A stretch of DNA of 64,000 bases. Origin: Sinorhizobium meliloti (GTDB taxonomy: Bacteria; Pseudomonadota; Alphaproteobacteria; Rhizobiales; Rhizobiaceae). Shown here piece by piece: positions 20,632 through 29,376 of the stretch (position 1 is the first letter of the stretch; every line of letters starts with the position of its first letter). Made by a program: the position numbers and the translations under genes. The stretch is from NCBI RefSeq assembly GCF_035610345.1, contig NZ_CP141213.1, positions 682,001-746,000 of the forward strand, in the 5' to 3' direction. The notes beneath the pieces were generated by a model. It had not been told where the DNA came from. It worked only from the letters and a program-made list of their open reading frames with translations, and made no database searches.

Positions 20632-22245
20632 ATGTACCGCATCATCCAAACCGTGCTGGCTGCCCTGTTCCTCTTCGTTGCGATGGCTCCGGGGCTTCGC
20701 GCGGAAGAGGGACTGCGCGATCTGGTGAACGCGCTCGGCGAGGCGAAGCTGTCCGAGATGGACGAGCATATCGCGGCACTGGCAAGAACCGGAAAGCCCG
20801 AGGCCGTCGCCATCCTCGAGGCGCTCGGTGAAGGCGGGCTCTATGCCCGCAAGGCGGACGGCCAGGTCTTCCTGACGAAGGAGAGCGGTTCGAACCTGAC
20901 CCTCACGGATCCGATCTCCGGCGACAGCGCCGGCGAAGCGCCGAAGGCGGCACTTTCGAAGATCAGGGTGAACAACAGCGTGCGGCGCGCCGTGCGCACC
21001 GCCCTCGGCAGCCTGACGCTCCTCAGTCCCGATCGAAATCAGCGACTCAGGGCTGCGCAGTCGGTGCTGCAATCGGCCGATCCCGACGCGCTTGGCACCA
21101 TCGAGAATGCGCTGGCTGCCGAGAAGGACGGAGCCGTTCGTGCGGTCCTCGAACAGGCACGCGCCACGATGCTCCTTTTCTCCGACCGGCCGGTCGAGGA
21201 GAAGAAGGAGGCGGTGAGGCTGCTGGAGGAAAGCGGCGGGCGCGAGGCGCTTCCAATCCTTTCTGCCGCGCTCGGCTCCGCCGACGAAAGCCTGAAGCCG
21301 GACATCGAGGCGGCGCTCGCCAGCATCGAACAGGCGCAAGCCTTCTGGAATGCGGGCCAGAACATATGGTACGGCCTGTCGCTGGGCTCGGTGCTGCTGC
21401 TTGCGGCGATCGGCCTCGCCATCACCTTCGGAGTCATGGGCATCATCAACATGGCGCATGGCGAGATGGTGATGCTCGGCGCCTATACGACTTTCCTCGT
21501 TCAAGATGTGGTGCGCACCTCCTTTCCTCATCTTTTCGATTGGTCCCTGGCGATCGCGCTGCCGCTCGCCTTCCTTGTCACAGGCGCCGTGGGCCTCGCA
21601 CTGGAACGCGGCGTCATCCGCTTCCTCTACGGTCGCCCGCTCGAAACGCTGCTTGCCACCTGGGGCATATCGCTCATCCTGCAGCAGACCGTGCGGACGA
21701 TCTTCGGCCCTACCAACCGCGAGGTCGGCAATCCGTCCTGGATGTCCGGCGCCTTCGAGATCGGCGGACTGGCGATCACCTGGAACCGCCTCTGGATCAT
21801 CGTCTTTGCGCTTGCCGTGTTTGCAGCACTTCTCTTTCTGCTCAAGAAGACGCCGATGGGCCTGCAGATGCGCGCCGTAACGCAAAACCGGCGCATGGCC
21901 TCCTCCATGGGCATCCGCACGCCCTGGGTCGATGCGCTGACCTTCGCGCTCGGCTCCGGCATTGCAGGCATTGCGGGTGTGGCGCTTTCGCAGATCGACA
22001 ACGTCTCGCCGAACCTCGGGCAGGGTTACATCATCGACAGCTTCATGGTCGTGGTCTTCGGCGGCGTCGGCAATCTCTGGGGAACGCTTGTCGGCGCCTT
22101 CTCGCTCGGCATCCTCAACAAGTTCCTCGAGCCCTACGCCGGCGCCGTGCTCGGCAAGATCCTCGTGCTCGTGCTGATCATCCTCTTCATCCAGAAGCGG
22201 CCGCGGGGGCTCTTCGCACTCAAGGGCCGGGCGGTGGAAGCATGA
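20632..22245 (+). CDS. urtB: Urea ABC transporter permease UrtB
   Basis: 537 residues. A signal-like segment (residues 1-24, ending GLRAEE) is followed by about 210 residues of helical, periplasmic sequence with HEAT-like repeats, and then a LivH-type permease from about residue 245 (IWYGLSLGSVLLLAAIGLAI, FGVMGIINMAHGEMVMLGAY). The long N-terminal extension is normal for UrtB and separates it from LivH. MRAVTQNRRMASSMGI is the coupling loop to the ATPases. Its stop overlaps the urtC start (ATGA). Confidence 0.92.
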   Translation: MYRIIQTVLAALFLFVAMAPGLRAEEGLRDLVNALGEAKLSEMDEHIAALARTGKPEAVAILEALGEGGLYARKADGQVFLTKESGSNLTLTDPISGDSAGEAPKAALSKIRVNNSVRRAVRTALGSLTLLSPDRNQRLRAAQSVLQSADPDALGTIENALAAEKDGAVRAVLEQARATMLLFSDRPVEEKKEAVRLLEESGGREALPILSAALGSADESLKPDIEAALASIEQAQAFWNAGQNIWYGLSLGSVLLLAAIGLAITFGVMGIINMAHGEMVMLGAYTTFLVQDVVRTSFPHLFDWSLAIALPLAFLVTGAVGLALERGVIRFLYGRPLETLLATWGISLILQQTVRTIFGPTNREVGNPSWMSGAFEIGGLAITWNRLWIIVFALAVFAALLFLLKKTPMGLQMRAVTQNRRMASSMGIRTPWVDALTFALGSGIAGIAGVALSQIDNVSPNLGQGYIIDSFMVVVFGGVGNLWGTLVGAFSLGILNKFLEPYAGAVLGKILVLVLIILFIQKRPRGLFALKGRAVEA

Positions 22246-23417
22246 TCACCTCGTTTCTCGTCAAATCGCTGGATCGGACCATCGTCACGGCCGTCGCGAT
22301 CCTGCTGGCACTGGCCGTCACCGTTCCCGCGCTCAACCTCCTGACCGCCCCGGACCACCCGCTGCATGTGCCGACCTATCTGGTTTCACTCTTCGGCAAG
22401 TACCTGACCTATGCGCTCCTGGCTCTGGCGCTCGATCTCGTCTGGGGTTTCTGCGGCATTCTCTCGCTCGGGCACGCTGCCTTCTTCGCGCTCGGGGGCT
22501 ATGCCATGGGCATGTATCTGATGCGCCAGATCGGTTCACGCGGCTCCTACGGCAATCCGCTGCTGCCGGACTTCATGGTCTTTCTCAACTGGAAGGAGCT
22601 GCCCTGGTTCTGGCACGGCTTCGACATGTTCTGGTTCGCAGCGCTGATGGTGGTGCTGGTGCCGGGCCTCCTTGCCTTCGTCTTCGGGTGGTTCGCCTTC
22701 CGATCGCGCGTCAACGGGGTCTATCTCTCGATCATCACCCAGGCGATGACCTATGCGCTGCTGCTCGCCTTCTTCCGCAACGACATGGGTTTCGGCGGCA
22801 ATAACGGGCTCACGGATTTCAAGGACATCCTGGGCTTCAACATCCAGGCAGACGGAACGCGTGCGGCGCTTTTCGCCGCCTCCGCGCTGGCGCTCGCCGT
22901 TTCGCTCGTCGTCACCTCGGGCATCGTCCGCTCGAAATTCGGAAAGGTGCTGGTGGCGCTGCGCGACGCGGAAAGCCGCACCCGCTTCCTCGGCTATCGC
23001 GTCGAGCACATGAAGCTCTTCGCCTTCACGGTCTCGGCCATGATGGCAGGCGTCGCCGGCGCGCTCTACGTACCGCAGGTCGGCATCATCAATCCGGGCG
23101 AGTTCGCCCCCGCCAATTCGATCGAGGTGGTCATATGGACGGCGGTCGGCGGGCGCGGCACGCTGATCGGACCGATCGTCGGCGCGATCCTCGTCAACGG
23201 CGGAAAAAGCATCTTCACCGCCGCCTTCCCCGAATTCTGGCTCTTTGCGCTCGGCGGGCTCTTCGTCCTCGTCACGCTTTTCCTGCCGAAGGGGGTGGTC
23301 GGCACGGCGCAGAACTATCTGGCAAGCCGGCGCGCTTCCCACGCGGCGGCCCGGAAGCAAAGCGAGAGCGAAAAAGCGGCGACCCTTGCGGCCGCCGAAA
23401 CGATGGCCGCGGAGTGA
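22242..23417 (+). CDS. urtC: Urea ABC transporter permease UrtC
   Basis: 391 residues from the ATG 22242, which overlaps the urtB stop. A LivM-type permease with 8-9 membrane segments; GFCGILSLGHAAFFALGGYA near residue 70 and the UrtC-specific loop NNGLTDFKDILGF are present. VALRDAESRTRFLGYRVEHM is the ATPase coupling loop. The C-terminal 30 residues are hydrophilic and Ala/Glu rich. The frame is open much further upstream in this phase, but that is the shadow of urtB. Confidence 0.92.
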   Translation: MITSFLVKSLDRTIVTAVAILLALAVTVPALNLLTAPDHPLHVPTYLVSLFGKYLTYALLALALDLVWGFCGILSLGHAAFFALGGYAMGMYLMRQIGSRGSYGNPLLPDFMVFLNWKELPWFWHGFDMFWFAALMVVLVPGLLAFVFGWFAFRSRVNGVYLSIITQAMTYALLLAFFRNDMGFGGNNGLTDFKDILGFNIQADGTRAALFAASALALAVSLVVTSGIVRSKFGKVLVALRDAESRTRFLGYRVEHMKLFAFTVSAMMAGVAGALYVPQVGIINPGEFAPANSIEVVIWTAVGGRGTLIGPIVGAILVNGGKSIFTAAFPEFWLFALGGLFVLVTLFLPKGVVGTAQNYLASRRASHAAARKQSESEKAATLAAAETMAAE

Positions 23418-23422
23418 TCGTC

Positions 23423-24175
23423 ATGACCGGAAAGAAGCCCAGGAACCTGCTCTATCTCGATGGCGTCTCCGTCTCCTTCGACGGCTTCAAGGCGCTGAAC
23501 TCGCTCTCCTTCGTCGTGGAGCCGGGGGAATTGCGCGCGATCATCGGCCCCAATGGCGCCGGCAAGACGACGATGATGGACATCATCACCGGCAAGACGC
23601 GGCCGGATGAGGGCGAGGTCTTCTTCAAGGGCGACATCGACCTCACCAGGAGGGACGAAGCGGCAATCGCCGAGCTCGGCATCGGCCGCAAGTTCCAGAA
23701 GCCGACCGTCTTCGAGAACCATACCGTCTGGGACAATCTGGAGCTGGCGTTGAACCGCAGCCGCGGCGTCTTCGCGACGCTGTTCTATCGGCTGACGAGA
23801 GAGGACGAGAGCCGCATCGAGGAGATCCTTTCGACTGTGCGGCTCACGGCGCGCCGGGACGAACTCGCCGCCAATCTCTCGCATGGCCAGAAGCAATGGC
23901 TGGAGATCGGCATGCTGCTCGCCCAGGAACCGGAACTCCTGCTCGTGGACGAGCCGGTGGCCGGGATGACCGATGCGGAGACGGCGGAGACCGCGATCCT
24001 CCTGAAGGAGATCGCCAGGACGCGCTCGGTGATCGTCGTCGAGCACGACATGGGCTTCATCCGCGATCTCGGCGTCAAGGTCACCTGCCTTGCGGAAGGT
24101 TCGGTGCTGGCGGAAGGCTCGATCGATTTCGTCAGCAACGATCCGAAGGTGATCGAAAACTATCTCGGCCGATGA
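23423..24175 (+). CDS. urtD: Urea ABC transporter ATP-binding protein UrtD
   Basis: 250 residues from the ATG 23423, five bases after the urtC stop. LivG-type ATPase: Walker A GPNGAGKTT (near residue 44), the Q-loop FQKPTVFENHTVWDNLELAL, the signature LSHGQKQWLEIGMLL (the SHGQ variant is typical of UrtD), Walker B LLLVDEPVAGMTD and the switch His in VVEHDMGF. It pairs with UrtE to drive UrtBC. Confidence 0.93.
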   Translation: MTGKKPRNLLYLDGVSVSFDGFKALNSLSFVVEPGELRAIIGPNGAGKTTMMDIITGKTRPDEGEVFFKGDIDLTRRDEAAIAELGIGRKFQKPTVFENHTVWDNLELALNRSRGVFATLFYRLTREDESRIEEILSTVRLTARRDELAANLSHGQKQWLEIGMLLAQEPELLLVDEPVAGMTDAETAETAILLKEIARTRSVIVVEHDMGFIRDLGVKVTCLAEGSVLAEGSIDFVSNDPKVIENYLGR

Positions 24176-24193
24176 GCGGGAGGAATTGAACCG

Positions 24194-24889
24194 ATGCTGA
24201 ACGTCGAAAACGTCAGCCTGCATTACGGCGCCGCGCAGGCGCTTCGCGACGTCTCGTTCAAGGCGGAGATGGGCAAGATCACCTGCGTGCTCGGCCGCAA
24301 CGGCGTCGGCAAGTCGAGCCTGCTCAGGGCCGTCACCGGCCAGCATGCGGTGACGAGCGGCACGATCTCTTTCAACGGCACGCCGCTCGACGGCATGGCG
24401 CCCTTCCGACGCGCCAAGCAGGGCGTCGGCTACGTGCCGCAGGGCCGCGAGATATTTCCCCTGCTGACGGTGAAGGAGAATCTCGAAACCGGATTCGCTC
24501 CGCTGAGGCGGGCTCAACGCTCGATCCCCGACGACATCTTCAGCCTGTTTCCGGTACTTCAAACCATGCTCGGCCGGCGGGGCGGCGACCTTTCGGGCGG
24601 CCAGCAGCAGCAGCTCGCGATCGCCCGCGCTCTCGTGACACGCCCGAAAATCCTGGTGCTGGACGAGCCGACCGAGGGCATCCAGCCGTCGATCATCAAG
24701 GACATCGGCCGCGCGATCAAATATTTGCGAGATTCGACCGGCATGGCGATCCTGCTCGTGGAGCAATATCTCGATTTCTGTCGCGAGCTTGCCGACCACG
24801 TCTATATCATGGACCGCGGGGCTTTCGTGCATGAGGGGCCGCCGGAGACGCTCGACACGCCGCAAGCGCGCCGGCATCTAACCGTTTGA
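24194..24889 (+). CDS. urtE: Urea ABC transporter ATP-binding protein UrtE
   Basis: 231 residues, LivF-type ATPase. Walker A GRNGVGKSS, the Q-loop region YVPQGREIFPLLTVKENLET, the signature LSGGQQQQLAIARAL, Walker B LVLDEPTEGIQPS and the switch region LLVEQYLDF. GGGAGGAATTG gives a strong ribosome site before the ATG. It is the last gene of the urt operon; nothing with the form of a strong terminator follows directly. Confidence 0.93.
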   Translation: MLNVENVSLHYGAAQALRDVSFKAEMGKITCVLGRNGVGKSSLLRAVTGQHAVTSGTISFNGTPLDGMAPFRRAKQGVGYVPQGREIFPLLTVKENLETGFAPLRRAQRSIPDDIFSLFPVLQTMLGRRGGDLSGGQQQQLAIARALVTRPKILVLDEPTEGIQPSIIKDIGRAIKYLRDSTGMAILLVEQYLDFCRELADHVYIMDRGAFVHEGPPETLDTPQARRHLTV

Positions 24890-25255
24890 AGCCGCATAAC
24901 GAGCCTGCGCGCGGTTTTCCACAGACCCGAAAATAGCCCGCAAAGTCAATGGTTTGGACCGAAGATCTGATCTCAGCGTCGCCTGCGGGCGACAGAAAAA
25001 TCCACTTCTTTTGTGGATTGCGTTTGCCCGCTCAAGCGCTTTGACCCATACTGCACATGCATGTTCGATGATTGCTCCTGCGTGGTTCTTCGACCGGAAC
25101 CGGTCGAAGGGTTAGCCCATGCAGCAGTTCAAAGTGTCACGGCGCGTTCCATGTCTCCGGACGAAGCATGGTGCCGTGGCGAGTTTCGCAATCACATCCC
25201 GCTGACAGAATTGGCCATTTCGCGTTTCCGGCCTATCCAATCGGAGGAGACCCTA
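24890..25255. other. Intergenic stretch with stem-loops after urtE
   Basis: No gene seen. It holds three inverted repeats: GTCGCC-TGCG-GGCGAC (24979-24994), AATCCAC/GTGGATT (24999-25019) and the perfect CTTCGACCGG-AA-CCGGTCGAAG (25088-25109). The last lies in front of the small gene at 25256 and could be an operator or a REP-like element. Confidence 0.5.
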
Positions 25256-25684
25256 ATGACGAATTTCCTGCCCGCCCTTCACGAAGGGCACGCCCCCATT
25301 ACGCTCCAGACGCTCTTCAAGGACGCCCTCGAAGCCTATGACGATTGGGAGGAGGGCATGCCCGAACCCATCGTTTCCTTCGAGGACAAGGTGCTTCCGG
25401 TCAGTGCCGTTTTCGAATGGATGAGACCCTGCACGGACCTCATGCCGGCCAATATGATCGGTATAGTCACCGATCGGCTGACGAAGCCCTGGAGCGGCGC
25501 CGGACCGCTGGACGCAATGACCTTCTCGACCGCCGCCCGGGTCATGTCCATTCTGGTGCGGCGGCGCTTGAGACGCTTCGGGCGCGGCTCCATCGAGGCC
25601 TTTGCCGACCGCTTCAGCCATCCGATGCATTCCGTTCCGTCGCCATCGCCGGATTCGGCGGGATCTCGATCGGCACGCTTATAA
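25256..25684 (+). CDS. Small hypothetical protein
   Basis: 142 codons from an ATG at 25256 preceded by a strong ribosome site (TCGGAGGAGAC). I do not recognise the product. Residues 1-105 look like a soluble acidic protein (TLQTLFKDALEAYDDWEEGM, then VSFEDKVLPVSAVFEWM and TFSTAARVMSILVRR). After about residue 110 the composition turns Arg/Ser/Pro rich, and from base 25640 the same DNA in the +1-shifted phase encodes a LacI fragment. The original C-terminus was therefore probably lost or replaced when LacI-like DNA was joined here. Whether the present gene is functional is uncertain. Confidence 0.45.
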   Translation: MTNFLPALHEGHAPITLQTLFKDALEAYDDWEEGMPEPIVSFEDKVLPVSAVFEWMRPCTDLMPANMIGIVTDRLTKPWSGAGPLDAMTFSTAARVMSILVRRRLRRFGRGSIEAFADRFSHPMHSVPSPSPDSAGSRSARL

Positions 25685-25745
25685 AGCCACCGCCCACGAC
25701 CGTGGCGATGCCCGATATGGTCATCGTTGCGGCCGAGCTGCACAA
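25640..25745 (+). pseudogene. Remnant of a LacI-family regulator gene
   Basis: In one frame this DNA reads SVAIAGFGGISIGTLIKPPP and TTVAMPDMVIVAAEL, matching SVAGFDGIAIGRLMKPSL and TTVAMPDADMGVAAA of the intact LacI gene at 26081-27067. The nucleotides are also alike, including an identical CACGACCGTGGCGATGCC block. No helix-turn-helix or ligand domain precedes it and the reading frame decays after it, so it is a C-terminal scrap of a paralogue, about 1.2 kb before the complete gene. Confidence 0.7.
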
Positions 25746-26080
25746 TCCCCCGCCGGTCGCGCCTGCCGTCGCCGCTGCCGGCCTCGGCTATCCGGGTGCC
25801 TTTGGCGCCATTCCCGTCGGTGTGCTTCGTTCGTGCCGCTCGCAGGCTGTGCGTCCGAGGCGGCCCAGGCGATGGGGACGCATATCACCTGCCGTCGATT
25901 GCGGCGGTCGTGCTCGAAGGCACGTCGATCCCTGGCGGCGGGACTCCTATCTCGGCACGGTAGCAGGCGTCTCCTGATCACGCTCCTGCTTTACGGCCGC
26001 GCGCCGCCGAGCCGCTAGAGCCCTTTCATAAACCGGCACCTTCAATCCGCTGTCATGAAACCGCGATAGGGCGTCGGCGG
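25746..26080. other. Gene-free stretch before the LacI gene
   Basis: No convincing gene in any frame. One phase contains a lipobox-like FVPLAGCASEAAQ, but without a start, signal peptide or continuous frame. It is probably decayed coding DNA. Confidence 0.4.
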
Positions 26081-27067
26081 ATGGCGACGCTGCAACAGAT
26101 AGCTTTTCATGCCGGCTGCTCGCTGGCGACGGTCTCACGCGTCTTGCGGGGCGAGGGGCCGGCGAGCGGCGAAATGGTGCGCCGCGTGCGCCGCGCAGCT
26201 GCCGAACTCGGCTACAGACCGGTGCCTTCCGCGGGCGCAAATAGCGGGCGCAGCCGCCCGGTCGTCGGCGTGCTGGTGCCGAGCGTGACCAACCCGGTCT
26301 TCGCGGCGTCGCTGGCGGGCATACAGCACCGCATGCAGACCGCGTCGCATGGCGTTCTGATCGCCCAATCGAACTACGATTCTTCGGCGGAAGTCCGCGC
26401 CGTCGCTGCACTTCTGGAGCAGCGCCCGACCGGGCTCATTCTGACCCTCTGCAACGCCGAGACCAGCGAGGCGCTCTCGGCCGCGCTGCCGCCGACGATC
26501 CTTCTCAACAATCGGCCGGTCCCGCGTTTTCCAGCCGCCGTGACCGTCGACAATTACCGGGCAGGATACGAGATCACCAAACACATTCTCGCCCATCGCC
26601 ACCGCCGCATCCAGTTCGTCTCAGGCTATTTCGCCTCGTCCGACCGCGCGCACCTGCGCTACGCCGGCCATTCAGCGGCGATGCGGGACGGCGGGTATTC
26701 GGCACTTCCGGCGCTCCAAATCCCCTTCGTCGACGGCTACCAAGATCTGGAGCTTTCCCAGGCCATCGAAAAGCATGCGCCAACGGCGATTGTCGCATCC
26801 AACGACCTCCTGGCGCTGGGGGTAATCGCCGCGCTCAGGCGCGAAGGCCTCTCCGTTCCCGAAGACGTTTCCGTCGCCGGTTTCGACGGAATCGCGATCG
26901 GCCGGCTGATGAAGCCGTCGCTCACGACCGTGGCGATGCCGGATGCGGACATGGGTGTCGCCGCTGCCGCCATGCTGCTCGACATCGCTGAAAACAGCGT
27001 GCAATGCCGCCACCTTTGCCTCGACTACCGGCTTTATCCCGGCGAGACGGTGAGGATGGCGGGCTAA
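26081..27067 (+). CDS. LacI-family transcriptional regulator
   Basis: 328 residues. The N-terminal helix-turn-helix is standard (LQQIAFHAGCSLATVSRVLR, residues 4-23), with a hinge helix GEMVRRVRRAAAELGYRP. The effector domain shows GVLVPSVTNPVFAASLAGI, GLILTLCNAETS, TVDNYRAGYEITKHIL, AIVASNDLLALGVIAALR and VAGFDGIAIGRLMKPSLTTV. The family controls sugar or polyol genes by effector-sensitive repression. Its stop overlaps the end of repB by 4 bases on the opposite strand. The nearest transport operon is the Ugp-type system at 29725, beyond repAB, so its target is unclear. Confidence 0.88.
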   Translation: MATLQQIAFHAGCSLATVSRVLRGEGPASGEMVRRVRRAAAELGYRPVPSAGANSGRSRPVVGVLVPSVTNPVFAASLAGIQHRMQTASHGVLIAQSNYDSSAEVRAVAALLEQRPTGLILTLCNAETSEALSAALPPTILLNNRPVPRFPAAVTVDNYRAGYEITKHILAHRHRRIQFVSGYFASSDRAHLRYAGHSAAMRDGGYSALPALQIPFVDGYQDLELSQAIEKHAPTAIVASNDLLALGVIAALRREGLSVPEDVSVAGFDGIAIGRLMKPSLTTVAMPDADMGVAAAAMLLDIAENSVQCRHLCLDYRLYPGETVRMAG

Positions 27068-28125
27068 GTCTTCTGATTCTCGACGAAGGCAGCATGCCAC
27101 TTGGCGAGCATCGACACGGCTTCCTGGACGACGGCCGGATGGGTGCCGGGCAGGAACTCGATCCTTGGCGCTTTGCCGTCACGCTTCAGCCGCGCGAAGA
27201 CCCGCCCCTTAGCATCTTTCAGCTCCTCCGGCTTTTCCGGTTCCGGCTTGTCGCTTTGCGACAGGCGATTGAAGACGAGCTGAAAGCGCTGGTCTGAATC
27301 GACGGCGCGGAACCGTGGCGATGCGATCTCGTCCTGGGCTCTGGCGCGCGCCTCTTGCCTTTCAAGCAGCGTCCCGATCGCCATCCAGCGCTCGCGCCCG
27401 GCCTTCGGCGCCGGGCCGATGGCGCGGGCGACTTCGTGCGGCACGCCGTCCGCCACCTGCAGGAGGCGCGAAAGCTCGCTTTTCTGCACCGCGAGCGCAT
27501 CGCCGATCACCTTGCGGTCGAAGCCGCGCGCTACGAGCGCAGCGGCGAAAAGCGCCCGTTCGATGAAAGAAAGGTTGCGCCGCTCGGCATTTTCCTTGCC
27601 TTGGGCAAGCACGAGCTCGTCGTCGGTCAGCGTCCGGACGATCGCCTTTACCTGGAGCTCGAGCCGGCGCACCGCCTTCAGGCGCCGGTGGCCGTAGGCG
27701 GTCTGGTAATGGCCCCGCTTTTCCGGGTGCGGCCGCACGAGGATCGGCGATTGCTGGCCGTTCTCGCGAATGCTCTCGACGAGCGCGAGGAAATCCGCAT
27801 CGTCTACCTCGCCATCGGTCAGCCGATCCTCGACGAAGGAGCTTTCGACCAGAGCCGGATCGAGCGAAACGACGCGTTCTCCCTGGGTCAACGCCTCCCT
27901 GAGCACCCGTGCTTCCTCGGCCTCGCGGGTGATGCTGCCGAGAGAAAGCCCCATGGCCTTCACTGCGCCGGAAGCCGCACGGGGCGCATCGAGCGGGGCG
28001 GCGGGCCTGGCGTTGACAGGTGTCAACTCGGCCGGCGCCGCTTCGGCGGGGGCTTGCTGATCGCCGGCAGGCGCGCTTCCCGAAAACAGTGCCCGCAATT
28101 CGTTTTTCCGGTTGTTGCCAGCCAT
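27064..28125 (-). CDS. repB: Plasmid partitioning protein RepB (ParB family)
   Basis: 353 residues. ParB-like layout of RepB from repABC replicons: a Pro/Ala-rich N-terminal arm starting MAGNNRKNELRALFSG (contact to RepA), the nuclease-like domain with ENGQQSPILVRPHPEKRGHY and TAYGHRRLKAVRRL, the helix-turn-helix ALAVQKSELSRLLQVADGVP, and a C-terminal dimerisation part. It starts 3 bases after the repA stop. RepB should bind centromere-like parS sites; I found no site of the 16-base repABC type near the genes. No repC follows: the next gene is a LacI regulator on the other strand. Confidence 0.9.
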   Translation of the reverse strand: MAGNNRKNELRALFSGSAPAGDQQAPAEAAPAELTPVNARPAAPLDAPRAASGAVKAMGLSLGSITREAEEARVLREALTQGERVVSLDPALVESSFVEDRLTDGEVDDADFLALVESIRENGQQSPILVRPHPEKRGHYQTAYGHRRLKAVRRLELQVKAIVRTLTDDELVLAQGKENAERRNLSFIERALFAAALVARGFDRKVIGDALAVQKSELSRLLQVADGVPHEVARAIGPAPKAGRERWMAIGTLLERQEARARAQDEIASPRFRAVDSDQRFQLVFNRLSQSDKPEPEKPEELKDAKGRVFARLKRDGKAPRIEFLPGTHPAVVQEAVSMLAKWHAAFVENQKT

Positions 28126-28128
28126 GAC

Positions 28129-29376
28129 TTAGCGCCCCCATGCCGCGTGAATGAGAGCCTCGATCTCGCCGTTGACCGCGTTCAGCGATTCGATCGCGCG
28201 GTCATAGGTCGCGCGGGTGAAATTCTCCCGGCCGACCTCGTAGAGCGTCTGCTTGGTGAGACCTGCATCCGAGATCGCGGTCGATTTTACCATGGCGGAG
28301 GTCAGCACCCGGTCGCCGAAGAGCGAGCGCATGAAGCCGACGATCTGCGCCTGCGGTCCGTCATTCGGCTCGAAGCGGGTGACGAGATAGCGCAGGAAAT
28401 CGAAATTGAGCTCACCGCCGGCCTCGCGCACGACGCTGAGCAGGTCCGAAGTCATGTAGAGGAACTGGTTCATCGATGCGACGTCGAGCATCTGCGGATG
28501 CACGGTGACGATGACCGACGTCGAAGCGCAGAGCGCCGAGAGCGTCAGGTAGCCGAGCTGCGGCGGGCAGTCGATGACGACGACGTCATAGTCGTCGGCG
28601 ACGCTTGTCAGCGCCGCCTGCACCCGTGCGAAGAAGAGCGGCCCCGCATCGGCACCGCTCTGCCGCGCACTGAGCGCCTGCGGCGTCGTGTGTTCGAACT
28701 CCTGCAGTTCGAGGTTGCCCGGCACCAGGTCGAGCCCGTCGAAATAGGTCTTGCGGATGATATCCTTCAGTGGCCGCGCCTCGGCGTCGTAACGGATTGC
28801 GCCGTAGAGCGTATCGTTGCCGGTCAGGTCCAGTTCCGGCTGGTAGCCGAACAGCGCCGAAAGCGATGCCTGTGGGTCGAGGTCCACCGCGAGCACCCGG
28901 TGCCCGGTCAGAGCGAGATATTGTGCGAGATGGACCGATGAGGTCGTCTTGCCGGAGCCGCCCTTGAAGTTGGTGACCGAGATCACTTGCAGATGCTCGC
29001 TTCTCGCGGCATCGCGCCATTTGAGATAACCGCGCGCCTTGGCGCCATTGCCTTTGGCAATCGCCTGTTCGGCCAGATGCCGACGCAGCGCGTTGATATC
29101 GGAGAGCGAATAGGAGCGTCGTCCGCCGGCTCCGGTGTCGGGCTGCGGTCCCTCGCCAGCCAGCGACAGCTGGCGCAAGTATCCGTCGGAAACCCCGATG
29201 AGCTTGGCTGCCTCGCCGGAGGTGAAGCTCCGGAGCGTCTTCCTCGCTGTCGGCGCAAAGAGCCGGTCTCGCATCGCCTTCAGCTGTTCGGAAAGCGCCC
29301 GCGCGTCGGCGGCGATAGCCTCGTCTGCCGGTTTGCGCAATGCCCCGCCGGTCGCTCCTGCCGTCATCATATCCAT
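28129..29376 (-). CDS. repA: Plasmid partitioning ATPase RepA (ParA family)
   Basis: 415 residues. N-terminal DNA-binding region (residues 45-72, SFTSGEAAKLIGVSDGYLRQ) as in other RepA proteins, which autorepress the operon. The ParA ATPase has a deviant Walker A NFKGGSGKTT around residues 136-145, the A' motif AVDLDPQASLS and Walker B VVVIDCPPQLGYLT. It drives segregation with RepB. In Sinorhizobium megaplasmids a second, repC-less repAB pair exists besides the replicating repABC set, and this resembles it; that equivalence is inference. A 348-base upstream region with a short dyad probably holds the promoter. Confidence 0.92.
   Translation of the reverse strand: MDMMTAGATGGALRKPADEAIAADARALSEQLKAMRDRLFAPTARKTLRSFTSGEAAKLIGVSDGYLRQLSLAGEGPQPDTGAGGRRSYSLSDINALRRHLAEQAIAKGNGAKARGYLKWRDAARSEHLQVISVTNFKGGSGKTTSSVHLAQYLALTGHRVLAVDLDPQASLSALFGYQPELDLTGNDTLYGAIRYDAEARPLKDIIRKTYFDGLDLVPGNLELQEFEHTTPQALSARQSGADAGPLFFARVQAALTSVADDYDVVVIDCPPQLGYLTLSALCASTSVIVTVHPQMLDVASMNQFLYMTSDLLSVVREAGGELNFDFLRYLVTRFEPNDGPQAQIVGFMRSLFGDRVLTSAMVKSTAISDAGLTKQTLYEVGRENFTRATYDRAIESLNAVNGEIEALIHAAWGR

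Noticed and set aside
24990-25019. Minus-strand hairpin AATCCAC/GTGGATT followed by T residues, suggesting a terminator of a minus-strand RNA
   Set aside because: No promoter or gene on the minus strand upstream of it was convincing, so a small RNA is not claimed.
25746-26010. Possible lipoprotein with lipobox LAGC in one frame
   Set aside because: There is no start codon with a ribosome site and no signal peptide before it; the frame is part of decayed sequence.
27355-28941. A 528-codon plus-strand frame opposite repB and repA
   Set aside because: It spans two real genes on the other strand and shows no domain; another antisense artefact.
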